Shown: positions 19,820 through 29,325 of the stretch, one piece after another | Position numbering within the stretch: the stretch's first letter is position 1 | How the letters are laid out: each line of letters begins with the position of its first letter | Source: an uncultured Parvularculaceae bacterium | Lineage (GTDB): Bacteria; Pseudomonadota; Alphaproteobacteria; Caulobacterales; Parvularculaceae | Reading direction: 5' to 3' | NCBI GenBank assembly: GCA_947259375.1 | Contig: CAMYLZ010000025.1 | Location: 310,001 to 374,000 of the forward strand | DNA length: 64,000 bases | Made by a program: the position numbers and the translations under genes | The notes under the pieces: model-generated | Database searches by the model: none | Told to the model about the DNA's origin: nothing | What the model saw: the letters and a program-made list of their open reading frames with translations, nothing else

Positions 19820-20482
19820 CTATTCGCCGAACTGGCGCAACAGATTGTTCCGCAGGTTCAAGACACGGTTATAAACCTCCAGCGGCGTGCCTGTCTGTCT
19901 GAGATCGGCGAGCACCCTGTCCATCTCGAACGCCAGCGCCCGCTGTTCCGTTGAGCGGATGCGGCTTTTCACCCAGCCGATCAGGCACAGGCGCGCGCCG
20001 GCGGTGACTTCCTCGACGCGGTGTACGGCGGTTGAGGGATAGAGAACGACGCTGCCGGCCGGTCCCTTGATGCGATCTTCATGTCCGGCATTGTCGATCA
20101 CCAATTCGCCGCCTTCATAAGCGTTCGGTTCGCACAGGAACAGCGTGAAGGAAATGTCAGTACGCGTATTGTTGATATAAGGCGCGTCAACATGATCGCC
20201 ATAATGCATGGCGCTCTCGTAGCGATTGAGCGTTGGGCGAATAAACGCCGAAGGCTGCGCGGCGGCGTGAAAAACCGGATGGGCGCGCAGCGCATCGATC
20301 ATTTTCGACACAGCGCCCTTGACCGCCGGCGCGTTGGCGTCCGCCTGGCGATTGGCTTTTACGGCGCGCGCTTCGCCTTTCGCCGTTTCGCGCCCGTCGC
20401 GCCACAAGGCGGGCGCGGCGGTCGCGTCAATAATCGCCTGGCATTCGGGGGCGGACAGAATGTTTTCAATTTGCAGCAGCAT
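19820..20482 (-). CDS. Fe(II)/2-oxoglutarate PKHD-type hydroxylase (PiuC/YbiX family)
   Basis: 220 residues from ATG 20482; a longer frame adds an implausible Cys/Ser-rich leader. The iron site is visible as HYGDHVDAPYI (HxD) and the distal His in STAVHRVEEV, with the 2-oxoglutarate-binding Arg in GARLCLIGW. PiuC-type hydroxylases are often linked with TonB-dependent iron uptake; no receptor is adjacent here. A divergent lipoprotein gene starts 78 bp away, so a shared regulatory region is possible. Confidence 0.87.
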   Translation of the reverse strand: MLLQIENILSAPECQAIIDATAAPALWRDGRETAKGEARAVKANRQADANAPAVKGAVSKMIDALRAHPVFHAAAQPSAFIRPTLNRYESAMHYGDHVDAPYINNTRTDISFTLFLCEPNAYEGGELVIDNAGHEDRIKGPAGSVVLYPSTAVHRVEEVTAGARLCLIGWVKSRIRSTEQRALAFEMDRVLADLRQTGTPLEVYNRVLNLRNNLLRQFGE

Positions 20483-20559
20483 GGGCTTCTCAGTTAAGAA
20501 CCATTGGCGCCGATGGCGCGACCCTATTACATCAACGCCAGATTGACAGGAGGGGCAAG

Positions 20560-21381
20560 ATGACCAGACGCCTGAAATTGATGACCGGCCTTTCAACGGT
20601 TGCGGCGGCTGGCGTGCTGGGCTTGGCCGGATGCGGCGGCGAGGGGGAAGGCGAGTCTGAAGCGTCCTCTTCGCTTTCGGGCGACGGTCAGACGGTTTCC
20701 GGCGAGGCGGAAGGCGACAGTGAAGGCGGCGAGGGCGAGAGCGAAAACGCCGCCGCCAGCGGCGATCCGTCGAGCGACGATGTCGAATATTTGCGGCTGC
20801 TGGGTCTGGTGCGCGGGCACCTGATTGCGTTTCTGGAATTATACAATAGCGGCGCGACCGAGATGGCGATGACCCATGTCAAGCATCCCGAAAGCGAGCT
20901 TTACACGTCGCTCGCGCCGGCGGTCGAAGCGCGCGGCAAGCCGGGCTTCGCCGCAGAACTCTCGGCGCTCGCCGCCGCCGCCGAAGCGGGCGGAGACGTT
21001 TCCGATGCGTTCAGCGATGTCATCAGCGCGCTGAGCCTGCATGCAGGCGATGCGGGCGTTGCGGCGCAGCTGCTCGGCGTATCTGAGATTGTGCGCACCG
21101 CGGCGGATGAATTCGACATTGGCGTTGAAGAGGACGGAACAATCTCGAATGTCCATGAATATCAGGACGCTTTTGGTTTTCTCGTGGCGTCGCGTGAAAT
21201 TCTTTCCGGTCTGGCGACGTCCGACGTCAATGAGGCCGAAGCGATCGATATCGCCCAGGAACAGATCTCGTTTTCGCTTGACGCTTTTCACAGCCTTACC
21301 GCCAGCGAAAGCGAAGGAAAGGCTTCGACGATCTATGGCGCTGCGGCGCGGATAGAGATTGCCGCGCGCGGCCTGCTATGA
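20560..21381 (+). CDS. Hypothetical lipoprotein with acidic linker
   Basis: 273 residues. The signal peptide ends in the lipobox LAGC (Cys25). It is followed by a roughly 45-residue Gly/Glu/Ser-rich linker, then a helical domain rich in Ala (about 75-273, starting VEYLRLLGLVRGHLIAFLEL). The layout suggests a soluble helical domain held off the membrane on a flexible acidic tether. Divergent from the PiuC-type hydroxylase, which may hint at metal biology, but nothing in the sequence shows a metal site. Family not recognised. Confidence 0.72.
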   Translation: MTRRLKLMTGLSTVAAAGVLGLAGCGGEGEGESEASSSLSGDGQTVSGEAEGDSEGGEGESENAAASGDPSSDDVEYLRLLGLVRGHLIAFLELYNSGATEMAMTHVKHPESELYTSLAPAVEARGKPGFAAELSALAAAAEAGGDVSDAFSDVISALSLHAGDAGVAAQLLGVSEIVRTAADEFDIGVEEDGTISNVHEYQDAFGFLVASREILSGLATSDVNEAEAIDIAQEQISFSLDAFHSLTASESEGKASTIYGAAARIEIAARGLL

Positions 21382-21400
21382 CGCGACGGCGTGAGCAGCG

Positions 21401-22309
21401 CTAGACCTCGACGCCGGGCGCGGTCGGCGCAGACAGGTTTTTCGCCCGCACCGCAAGATGCGACATTGAGAAATAAAGCGACGCGACAAGCTCGCTCAAC
21501 ACATCGTCCTTCGGATAGGTGGCGCGCACTTTGACATGCCAGTCATGGGTTTTGACGACCCAAAAGGACGTCTTGTAAGGCGCGCCATTGACATTGCCGA
21601 CCGAAAACCCGCCGGCGATCGGTTCTTCAAGCCCGGTATAAAGCTCGGCGTCGGCGTCGCTGTCATCCGCCGGTCCCAGCCGCGCCACTGATACGGGCAG
21701 GGATTCCTCGACCGTGTAGCTCTGGTAAATCGCCGCCGCGGCCGCCGCCGCGTGCTCCTCCGCCGTCACATCCGGCCAATAGGATGCGTAAACCGTGACT
21801 ACGGCGTTTTGCGTCGCACTGCGCATGGAGCAGGCGACATCGCGCCCGGCGGCGTCGAATCGCAGGATCTGATCCAGTACAAAAAGCTGGCCTTCAGACG
21901 GGATGCTGATTTCCGACGGGCAGGAAAGACCGCTTTCCAGATGGACCAGGCTTTCCCCGTCGGCGCGCCAGCCATCGGGAACCTCCGTGGACGCACGATA
22001 GCGCAGAATGTCTGCATTTTCCTCCGGATCGACATTTTGAATGCGCGAGGCGCGCCGGCCGGGCAGCGTGTTCGCCGCATCATGCTGGTCCGCCCGCGCC
22101 GAGGATGAAGCCGCCAAGATACCGCCGCTGATCCCCGGCAGGGTGCTCTGTTCGAACTGGTAATTTTGCGTCAATTCGATGCGCGAAAGGTTCGACCATG
22201 CGGGCGCATCAAAAGACGGCGCCCCGTAAAAGCCGGCGGTCTGCGGCGTGCTGGCGCAAGCGGCGACAAGTGCGGCGGCGGCGAGCGCCAGGGCGGGACG
22301 AGACAACAT
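21401..22309 (-). CDS. Hypothetical lipoprotein
   Basis: 302 residues. Lipobox VAAC (Cys18) after a short hydrophobic signal; the mature protein begins ASTPQTAGFYG. The mature part has mixed alpha/beta character and no recognised motif. It contains two widely spaced cysteines (SGLSCPSE and DVACSM) that could form a disulphide in the periplasm. Convergent with the preceding lipoprotein gene (19 bp apart). Function unknown. Confidence 0.7.
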   Translation of the reverse strand: MLSRPALALAAAALVAACASTPQTAGFYGAPSFDAPAWSNLSRIELTQNYQFEQSTLPGISGGILAASSSARADQHDAANTLPGRRASRIQNVDPEENADILRYRASTEVPDGWRADGESLVHLESGLSCPSEISIPSEGQLFVLDQILRFDAAGRDVACSMRSATQNAVVTVYASYWPDVTAEEHAAAAAAAIYQSYTVEESLPVSVARLGPADDSDADAELYTGLEEPIAGGFSVGNVNGAPYKTSFWVVKTHDWHVKVRATYPKDDVLSELVASLYFSMSHLAVRAKNLSAPTAPGVEV

Positions 22310-22348
22310 AAAAAATTTTCCTGACGATTGGACGGAGAGGGCGGCGCG

Positions 22349-23320
22349 CTAGTCTTGGCCTCTCCGCCAGAGCGGATTGCGGCGTGGTTTTTCCTGCGCA
22401 TGCGGTTTCAGCTCTTTGGGGTTCCATGGCCCGTAGCTGTAGCTGCGCGCGCCGGCTTGCGGCTGGTAGCCGGTCAGCGTGACGCGCTGTTCGGCCGTAA
22501 CCGGGGCGACAGCTTCGTCTTCGATATATTTGACGCTTTTCGTGCGGCGCAGCGTATCCGGGAAGAGCGCCATCATCTCCATGATTTCCCTCGGCATGTT
22601 GTTTGTGACATTGAACCCGAGCTCGCGCGCTTCCTCGAAGGCGATCGGGTAATCATGCGTCCACCGCCCGGAGGATAATTGCTCGGCCATGCTGATCGCG
22701 GCGTTTTCCGAGACCGTGCCGGTCAAAAGCTCGCAAGCGATCTTGCGTAGCTGGGTGATCGCCATTTCACCCACATCAGCAAGCACCAGCGTATAATCAT
22801 CCGTATTCTGAATGGGTTTTTCTTTCGCGACCCGAACAACGGACGCGGCGGGCAGGCCGCCGATCTGCGGATCGATGGGGCCGAGCACCGCATGCCGGCT
22901 CAGCACCACTTCATCGGCGGCGAGGGCGATCAGCGTGCCGCCGGACATCGCGTAATGCGGAACGAAAACGGTGGTCTTGCCGGGATGCGCCTTGACGGCG
23001 CGCGCGATCTGCACCGCCGGCAGCACCAGCCCGCCCGGCGTGTGCAGGATGATCTCAAGCGGCTTGTTGGGCGGCGTCTTGCGGATCGCGTCGAGAACGT
23101 CCTCCGCGTCGTTCAAATCGATATAGCGCAGCACCGGAATGCCGAGCAGGCCCATCGGTTCCTGGCGATGAACAATCGCGATGATGCGGCTTTTGCGCTT
23201 TTTCTGGATTTTAGAGAACTTGTTGACGAGTTCCGCATGGCGTTGCTGGCTGCTCAGGCTGCGCGCCAGAAAGAACAGCAAAATCAACAAAATGGGCAAT
23301 GCGCCCCAAAGACCTTCCAT
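22349..23320 (-). CDS. SDH-family Clp-fold serine proteinase (membrane-anchored, SppA-like)
   Basis: 323 residues. One N-terminal transmembrane helix (about 6-22) precedes a ClpP/crotonase-fold domain. Ser in HYAMSGGT, then His in LSRHAVLG and Asp in GPIDPQIGG give the Ser-Asp-His set that names the family; the substrate-cradling HTPGG lies before them. It probably cleaves membrane or signal peptides in the envelope, by analogy with SppA. It follows the MoxR gene on the same strand after 78 bp. Confidence 0.85.
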   Translation of the reverse strand: MEGLWGALPILLILLFFLARSLSSQQRHAELVNKFSKIQKKRKSRIIAIVHRQEPMGLLGIPVLRYIDLNDAEDVLDAIRKTPPNKPLEIILHTPGGLVLPAVQIARAVKAHPGKTTVFVPHYAMSGGTLIALAADEVVLSRHAVLGPIDPQIGGLPAASVVRVAKEKPIQNTDDYTLVLADVGEMAITQLRKIACELLTGTVSENAAISMAEQLSSGRWTHDYPIAFEEARELGFNVTNNMPREIMEMMALFPDTLRRTKSVKYIEDEAVAPVTAEQRVTLTGYQPQAGARSYSYGPWNPKELKPHAQEKPRRNPLWRRGQD

Positions 23321-23398
23321 GCCCCGTAAACCCCTCTACGCAAGACAGACGATTAAGCTTAAGGGCTTTTCGCCGGGCAGGAAAGGGCGCGGCGGGTG

Positions 23399-24244
23399 TT
23401 ACGCCCCCTCGCGCCGCGCCAGAAACGCCAGCCGCTCGAACATGTGAACATCCTGCTCGTTTTTGAGGAGCGCGCCATGCAGCGGCGGGATGGCTTTGCG
23501 CGGATCGCGCTCGCTCAATATTTCTTGGGGCAAATCTTCGGCCATCAACAGTTTCAGCCAGTCGAGAAGCTCGGAGGTCGACGGCTTTTTCTTGAGGCCC
23601 GGCACGTCGCGGATCTCGTAGAAAATCTTCATGGCGTCGGCGACCAGCCGCTTCTTGATGCCGGGATAATGCACCTCGACGATCTCCGCCATGATCTGTG
23701 CGTCCGGGAATTTGATGTAGTGGAAAAAACATCGGCGCAGAAAAGCGTCAGGCAATTCTTTTTCATTATTCGAGGTGATGATGACGATCGGGCGCTGCTT
23801 GGCGCTCACCGTCTCGCCGGTCTCATAGACAAAAAACTCCATGCGATCGAGCTCTTGCAGCAGGTCGTTGGGAAATTCGATGTCCGCCTTGTCGATTTCG
23901 TCGATCAAGAGGACCGGACGCTCGCCGGCGGTGAACGCCTCCCACAGCTTCCCGCGCTTGATGTAGTTTTTCACGTCCCGCGCGCGCTCTTCACCGAGTT
24001 GACCGTCGCGCAAGCGCGCCACCGCGTCATATTCATAAAGACCCTGATGCGCCTTGGTGGTCGATTTGATGTGCCATTCAAGCAGCGGCGCGCCGAGCGC
24101 CTTGGCCACCTCAATCGCCAGCACCGTCTTGCCGGTGCCGGGCTCGCCCTTGACGAGAAGCGGGCGCTCCAGCGTCACGGCGGCGTTCACCGCGACTTTC
24201 AGATCTTCCGTGGCGACGTAATCCTTGGTGCCGGTGAATTTCAC
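23399..24244 (-). CDS. MoxR-family AAA+ ATPase
   Basis: 281 residues from a GTG at 24244, chosen because GAGAGG lies seven bases upstream and the product then starts at the conserved family N-terminus (KFTGTKDYVATEDLKVAV). An earlier in-frame ATG would add about 70 residues of non-homologous sequence. Walker A GEPGTGKT, Walker B LLIDEIDKAD and sensor 1 ITSNNEKELP are intact. MoxR ATPases act as chaperones for metal-centre or complex assembly, usually with a VWA-domain partner. No VWA gene lies next to it here. Confidence 0.88.
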   Translation of the reverse strand: MKFTGTKDYVATEDLKVAVNAAVTLERPLLVKGEPGTGKTVLAIEVAKALGAPLLEWHIKSTTKAHQGLYEYDAVARLRDGQLGEERARDVKNYIKRGKLWEAFTAGERPVLLIDEIDKADIEFPNDLLQELDRMEFFVYETGETVSAKQRPIVIITSNNEKELPDAFLRRCFFHYIKFPDAQIMAEIVEVHYPGIKKRLVADAMKIFYEIRDVPGLKKKPSTSELLDWLKLLMAEDLPQEILSERDPRKAIPPLHGALLKNEQDVHMFERLAFLARREGA

Positions 24245-24410
24245 TTCGAAGCCTCTCAACTTGGGCGTTGCGCAAAACCGTTGCGCCAAATGGGGGCGAC
24301 TATAGGGGCCGGAGCCGTTAACGCAATTGCAGCATGCAGTCGCCAAGTTTTGATTTTCATTGCGTTTTCCGGCAGCCTTGTCGGCGCCGGTCATCTTGGA
24401 GAGGGCTTTT

Positions 24411-27014
24411 ATGCGTTTCATGGCAGTGCTGATTGCATCCAGCGTTCTTCTCATCGCCTGCGGGCGCGAAGCGGGCGAGGAACAGCCAGCTGCACCGGCG
24501 GAAGCCGCTGAGGCGAGCGCGCCGCAAGGCGCCTGGACCCATGAAACGGTCGCGGATTTCGAGCGCCGGGACGGTTTCCTGACGCTCTTTGTCGATGAAG
24601 CGGGCGGGCGCGTTTTCGCCGAATTTCCGAAACCAGATGAGGACGGCGTTGCCTTGCGGGCGATCTATGCCGCGGGACTGACCGCCGGGCTCGGCTCCAA
24701 CCCGGTCGGGCTTGATCGCGGCCTGTTTGATGGCGGTTCGCTGATCGCTTTTCGCCGCGTCGGCGACAGGTTGATCGCGGAAGCAGAAAACTGGACCTAT
24801 CGCGCCAGCGCCGACAATCCGCTTGAGAGGAAAGCCGTGCGCGAATCCTTCGCGCGATCATTCCTGTGGTCTGGCGAGATTGCCGCGACTGGACCGGAGG
24901 GTGCATTCCTCGTCGATCTTTCAAGCTTCCTGACGCGCGATGCGCTGGGCGTCGCGGCGACATTGAAAAACCACCCGCGCGGCGGATCTTATTCCATTGC
25001 CGATGACCGCACCTTTCCGGATGCGGCGAACGCGCTCGCCTTTCCGGAGAATGTGGAGTTCGACGCCTTTCTCACCTTGACCAGCAGCGATCCCGGTTCG
25101 GAGGTCTGGGCGACGGCCGCTGACGGCCGCGCGGTGACGCTGGTTCAGCATCATTCGCTGGTGCGCCTGCCGGATGACGGCTATACGCCGCGGGCATTCG
25201 ATGCGCGCGCGGGCGCCATCGATGTTCCGTATTATGATTTTTCCGCGCCGCTGGAAGATCCGGTTCTGCGATCGGTCGCGCGCCGCTTTCGGCTGGAAAA
25301 ACAGGACCCGAATGCGGACGTCAGCCCGGCGAAAGAGCCGATTGTCTTTTACGTCGATTCCGGCGCGCCGCCTCAGATCCGCGATGCGCTGATCGAAGGC
25401 GCGTCATGGTGGGCTGACGCGTTCGAGGCGGCGGGCTTTGTAAATGCGTTCCGCGTCGAGCCTTTGCCGGAAGGCGCTCATCCGCGCGATATTCGCTACA
25501 ATGTCATCTCATGGACCCATCGGCAGACGCGCGGCTGGTCTTATGGCGGCGGCGTTTCCGATCCGCGCACCGGCGAGATGATCAAAGGCAGCGTCATATT
25601 GGGCTCGCAGCGGGTGCGCCAGGACCGGATGATCTTTGAAGGACTTGCCGGCGCGGAAAATTCCGGCGCGGGCGGAGCGAATGATCCGGTCGAGATCGCG
25701 CTTGCCCGCATTCGCCAACTCTCCGCGCATGAAGTCGGGCACGCGCTCGGCTTCGCCCATAATTTCGCTGCATCGTCCAATGATCGCGCCTCGGTGATGG
25801 ATTATCCCGCGCCTTTGGTGCGCGTTGCGGCGGACGGAACGCTCGATTTGTCGGAAGCCTATGATGCGGGCATCGGCGCGTGGGACAAGCTCGCAGCGAC
25901 ATGGGCCTATGCGGAATTTCCGGAAGGCGCTGATGAGCAAGCCGAACTCGAAGCGATCTTGCGCGAGGGTTACGCCAGCGGCTTGCGTTTTGTCGGCGAC
26001 CGGGAGGCGCGTTCCGTCGCCACCGCGCATCCTTACGCAGCGGTTTGGGACAATGGCGACGACGCCGCCGCCATGTTGCGGCAAACCATGCAGGTGCGGC
26101 GCATCGCGCTTCAAAATTTCAGCGACCGGGTGATCGCGGACGGCCGGCCGATCGCCGAGCTGCGCGCCGTCATCGTGCCGATCTATCTTTATCATCGCTA
26201 CCAGGCAGCGGCGGCGGCGAAATCCGTCGGCGGCTTTGAGTTTTCCTACAAGGCGAAAGGCGACGGTCTTTCGGAAGGCGCGCCGGTCAGTGATGCGAAA
26301 CAACGCGCAGCGCTTGCCGCGCTGGTTGAAACGCTTGATCCGGCGGCGCTTGTTTTGCCGGATGATCTGGTCAATCGCCTGACGCCGGCGCTTGGCGGGT
26401 TTGGCTCGAACGATATTGCCGAAACCTTCGCTAGCCAGACCGGGCCGGTGTTCGATGTTGCGACGGCGGCGGATTCCGCTGGCGCAATCACTATGGGCGC
26501 GCTCCTTCATCCTGATCGGCTGGCGCGGCTTTCTGACTTCCAGAGTCGCGATCCGTCGCTTCTGGGCGTTAATGATGTGCTCGCCGCCATTGAACGGCAA
26601 ATATTTGCGAACCAGCCGGCGCCGCGCCGGCAGGCGATCGCACGCCGGCTCCAGACGCGCTTCGTTTCTACACTGATCGCCATCAGTGGCGGCGGCGCGG
26701 CGGAAGGCGAAAGCCAGGCGGCGGCTGTCGGCCTGCCGAGCGGCGGGGGCGCGACCGCGCCATCCGACGTGCAGGCGGCGATCGACCTTTACCTCAAGGG
26801 CCTGCGCACGCGCATCGCGCCGGGCCTGCTTGAAGGGCAAACGCCGGATCGCGCCCATCGCGAATGGTTGATGGCGAGAATCGAGCGGCATTTCGAGCGC
26901 CCGGCGCCGGCCCGCAGCGGCGTTGTCGGCGCGCCGGAGGTTCCGCCCGGCAGCCCCATCGGTTCGGCGCCCATGGGGCAGGGCTTCATGGAGAATTGCT
27001 GGCACTGTGAGTAA
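24411..27014 (+). CDS. Large zinc-dependent metalloprotease lipoprotein (DUF5117/DUF4953-type)
   Basis: 867 residues from ATG 24411, with GGAGAGGG just upstream. Lipobox LIAC (Cys17) marks a lipoprotein. A long N-terminal beta-rich region (about 60-290) precedes a metzincin-like catalytic domain with the zinc motif HEVGHALGFAH (starting at His440), and a large helical C-terminal region follows. Such proteins are periplasmic or surface peptidases of unknown substrate. Monocistronic by position; the next gene starts 56 bp later. Confidence 0.85.
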   Translation: MRFMAVLIASSVLLIACGREAGEEQPAAPAEAAEASAPQGAWTHETVADFERRDGFLTLFVDEAGGRVFAEFPKPDEDGVALRAIYAAGLTAGLGSNPVGLDRGLFDGGSLIAFRRVGDRLIAEAENWTYRASADNPLERKAVRESFARSFLWSGEIAATGPEGAFLVDLSSFLTRDALGVAATLKNHPRGGSYSIADDRTFPDAANALAFPENVEFDAFLTLTSSDPGSEVWATAADGRAVTLVQHHSLVRLPDDGYTPRAFDARAGAIDVPYYDFSAPLEDPVLRSVARRFRLEKQDPNADVSPAKEPIVFYVDSGAPPQIRDALIEGASWWADAFEAAGFVNAFRVEPLPEGAHPRDIRYNVISWTHRQTRGWSYGGGVSDPRTGEMIKGSVILGSQRVRQDRMIFEGLAGAENSGAGGANDPVEIALARIRQLSAHEVGHALGFAHNFAASSNDRASVMDYPAPLVRVAADGTLDLSEAYDAGIGAWDKLAATWAYAEFPEGADEQAELEAILREGYASGLRFVGDREARSVATAHPYAAVWDNGDDAAAMLRQTMQVRRIALQNFSDRVIADGRPIAELRAVIVPIYLYHRYQAAAAAKSVGGFEFSYKAKGDGLSEGAPVSDAKQRAALAALVETLDPAALVLPDDLVNRLTPALGGFGSNDIAETFASQTGPVFDVATAADSAGAITMGALLHPDRLARLSDFQSRDPSLLGVNDVLAAIERQIFANQPAPRRQAIARRLQTRFVSTLIAISGGGAAEGESQAAAVGLPSGGGATAPSDVQAAIDLYLKGLRTRIAPGLLEGQTPDRAHREWLMARIERHFERPAPARSGVVGAPEVPPGSPIGSAPMGQGFMENCWHCE

Positions 27015-27070
27015 GTTTTCGGCCGTCCGTTTGTCACGCTGCCAATCAAATTTGAAGTGGAGGGCCCTTG

Positions 27071-27655
27071 ATGGTCGATGACCTTTCCGAAGGGTGGGAG
27101 GGCGTAGCCGAGCGTTTTATGAAAGCGCGCTCAAAGATTGGCGTCTCCCTCGTTTTATCCTGGGCGCAACAAAAATTGCCGCAACGCGGTTCCATCATTG
27201 ATGTTGGATGCGGCAATGGGGCGCCAATTGCAGAAGCATTGATCGCTGAGCATTTCGATGTCTTCGGTATTGATGCATCTCCCACGTTAATCGCCGCGTT
27301 TCGTCAGCGTTTCCCGGCTGCGCAACTTGCCTGCGAGGCCGCCCAATCCAGCGCATTCTTCGGCCGGTCGTTCGACGCCGCTATTTCTGTCGGCTTGCTA
27401 TTCCTTCTATCGGAGGAAAATCAGCACAAGGTCGTCAAGGGCGTTTCGCGAGCGCTGGCGCCGGGAGGAGCATTCCTGTTCAGCGCGCCCCGTGAAATTT
27501 GCGAATGGCCGGACATGTTGACCGGGCGTTGCTCACAGTCGCTTGGCGAGGATGCCTATGCGCGGCTGCTTGAGGCATCAGGACTGCGCTTGGTCGATTG
27601 TCACAGTGATGAGGGCGGGAACAACTATTATGATGCGGTCAAGGTTGATCGGTAG
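27071..27655 (+). CDS. Class I SAM-dependent methyltransferase
   Basis: 194 residues from ATG 27071 (GTGGAGGG six bases upstream). Motif I IIDVGCGNGAP, the acidic end of strand beta2 (VFGIDAS) and post-motif AISVGLLFLL are those of Rossmann methyltransferases. Substrate not determinable. GC content and codon use look somewhat lower than in the flanking genes. Followed by 74 bp and a convergent GNAT gene. Confidence 0.82.
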   Translation: MVDDLSEGWEGVAERFMKARSKIGVSLVLSWAQQKLPQRGSIIDVGCGNGAPIAEALIAEHFDVFGIDASPTLIAAFRQRFPAAQLACEAAQSSAFFGRSFDAAISVGLLFLLSEENQHKVVKGVSRALAPGGAFLFSAPREICEWPDMLTGRCSQSLGEDAYARLLEASGLRLVDCHSDEGGNNYYDAVKVDR

Positions 27656-27729
27656 GTTCGCGCGCGGCCCCATCGGTTCTGCGCCCATGGGGCGGAGCCG
27701 CGAGGCGTCGCTGAACGCAACTGATTTGC

Positions 27730-28245
27730 TTAACTTTCGAGCCGCTTCGCCATCGCCGTTCGCGGCCTCACGTGAAAGCCATGGGCGGCCTCTTCGGCCT
27801 GCACCGCTGCGAGGTCTTTGTCCTGTGGGCCGGGCGTGAAGTCTTCATAATCGAGCGTGCGATAGAAAGGCGCGTTCCAGGCAACTTTGGTAAATGTCGT
27901 CAGCGTGATGCAGCTGTAACCGGCTGCGCGCGCCCATGCTTCTCCAGCGTTGATCAGGGCGCGGCCGATCCCGCGTTTCTGGAACCGTTCCGCGACAGCG
28001 AGCTCAGTAATGTGGGCGTGACCGTCAATCGGCCAGAGCAGGATGAAGCCGGCAATGCCGTCGCAGGTTTCCGCAACCAACAGGGCGCCGTCTTTGATTC
28101 CGTGCAAATGCTCATCCACGTCGCGCACCGCCCCGTCAGCGCAAAAATCATAGCCGACCGCGCGATAGCTTTGCGCGGCGTCGCGTTCGACATCCATCAG
28201 GACGGGAATGTCCGCCTCGGCGCCGGCGCGGATGGTAAAGCTCAT
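27730..28245 (-). CDS. GNAT-family N-acetyltransferase
   Basis: 171 residues. The acetyl-CoA-binding motif A is seen as AVAERFQKRGIGRALI and motif B as TFTKVAWNAPFYRTLDYE. Substrate unknown. Its ATG overlaps the stop codon of the upstream oxygenase gene (ATGA), so the two are translationally coupled. Confidence 0.87.
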   Translation of the reverse strand: MSFTIRAGAEADIPVLMDVERDAAQSYRAVGYDFCADGAVRDVDEHLHGIKDGALLVAETCDGIAGFILLWPIDGHAHITELAVAERFQKRGIGRALINAGEAWARAAGYSCITLTTFTKVAWNAPFYRTLDYEDFTPGPQDKDLAAVQAEEAAHGFHVRPRTAMAKRLES

Positions 28246-29186
28246 GCAGTCAGCCCGATCTCGCGCAAGCGCTGGCGCAGAAAATCGTCAGCGCGGATAT
28301 CGGGATATTTCACCCGCGCGCCGCGACAGCTTTCAATGCAGGACAGCATGGCGTCGGGATGCGGGTGCATGAAAAACGGGATCGAATAACGCGAGACATT
28401 CGGCCCTTTCGGGTTGACCACGCGATGAGTGGTCGCCGGGATGACGTTGTTGGTGATGCGCGCCAGCATGTCGCCCGCGTCGACGATCAGGTTTTCAGGA
28501 TCGGTCTCGACCGCCAGCCACTCGCCCTCGCGGGTCAGCAATTCGAGCCCGCCGCCCTCGGCCGCCACGAGAATGGTAATGAGGTTGATATCCTCATGGG
28601 CCGCCGCGCGGATGGCGTTCGGATCTGCGCCCGCCGGAACGGGCGGGTAATGCAACAGCCGCAGTATCGAGTTGCCGTTTGTCGCCATGGCGCGGAAATA
28701 ACCCGCCGGCACGTCGAGCGACGGCGCTAGCGCTTCGAGCATCACATGGCCGGCTTCTTCAAGCGCGGCGTAGAGCTCGACAAAGGTCTCGCGAAAGCCC
28801 GCAGGCGCTTCCGGCCAGACATTCGGCGGATAAATGTCTTCCAGGGGCGAGCCAGCGTCGAATTCCCGGCCCACATGCCAAAACTCCTTTAGGTCCGGAT
28901 GGGCGGAGTCTTTTGCGTGCTCGCGGCCGAAGGGCGTGTATCCGCGCTGGCCGTAAGGCCGCGTATGGGGAAGTTTTTCGCCTTCCGGCTGCGCAAAGAA
29001 ATCTCCGCTCTGCCGATAAGCGCGCGCGAGCAGGTCATGGCTGACCTTGTGGTCCTTCAAGATGATGAAGCCGAAATATTTGAACCCTTCGAACAGCGCC
29101 GCTTCGAATTCGGCGCGCGCGTCCGCCCCGCCTTCCGCATAGGATTTGAGGCTCAGTTCGGGAACGCAGTCATATTTTCGGGTCAT
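28242..29186 (-). CDS. Isopenicillin-N-synthase-like 2-oxoglutarate/Fe(II) oxygenase
   Basis: 314 residues from ATG 29186. Non-haem dioxygenase N-terminal domain (about 5-130, with FGFIILKDHKV) is followed by the 2OG-Fe(II) core: HEDINLITIL gives the HxD pair, TTHRVVNP the distal His and RYSIPFFMHP the RxS co-substrate motif. Members oxidise small molecules; the substrate cannot be read from sequence. Coupled to a GNAT gene downstream, which fits a small modification pathway but proves nothing. Confidence 0.87.
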   Translation of the reverse strand: MTRKYDCVPELSLKSYAEGGADARAEFEAALFEGFKYFGFIILKDHKVSHDLLARAYRQSGDFFAQPEGEKLPHTRPYGQRGYTPFGREHAKDSAHPDLKEFWHVGREFDAGSPLEDIYPPNVWPEAPAGFRETFVELYAALEEAGHVMLEALAPSLDVPAGYFRAMATNGNSILRLLHYPPVPAGADPNAIRAAAHEDINLITILVAAEGGGLELLTREGEWLAVETDPENLIVDAGDMLARITNNVIPATTHRVVNPKGPNVSRYSIPFFMHPHPDAMLSCIESCRGARVKYPDIRADDFLRQRLREIGLTA

Positions 29187-29325
29187 GGGAATCGCGCCAG
29201 TGAGGGAACAAACGCGCGGGGGTGTAGGCCGCAATGGGCGAGGGTGCAACAGCTTCGGCCGGAAGAAATGACGAAGATGTCACGCAGATTTGACGCGAGC
29301 CCAAAGCGCGCCGCATAAGCAGGCC

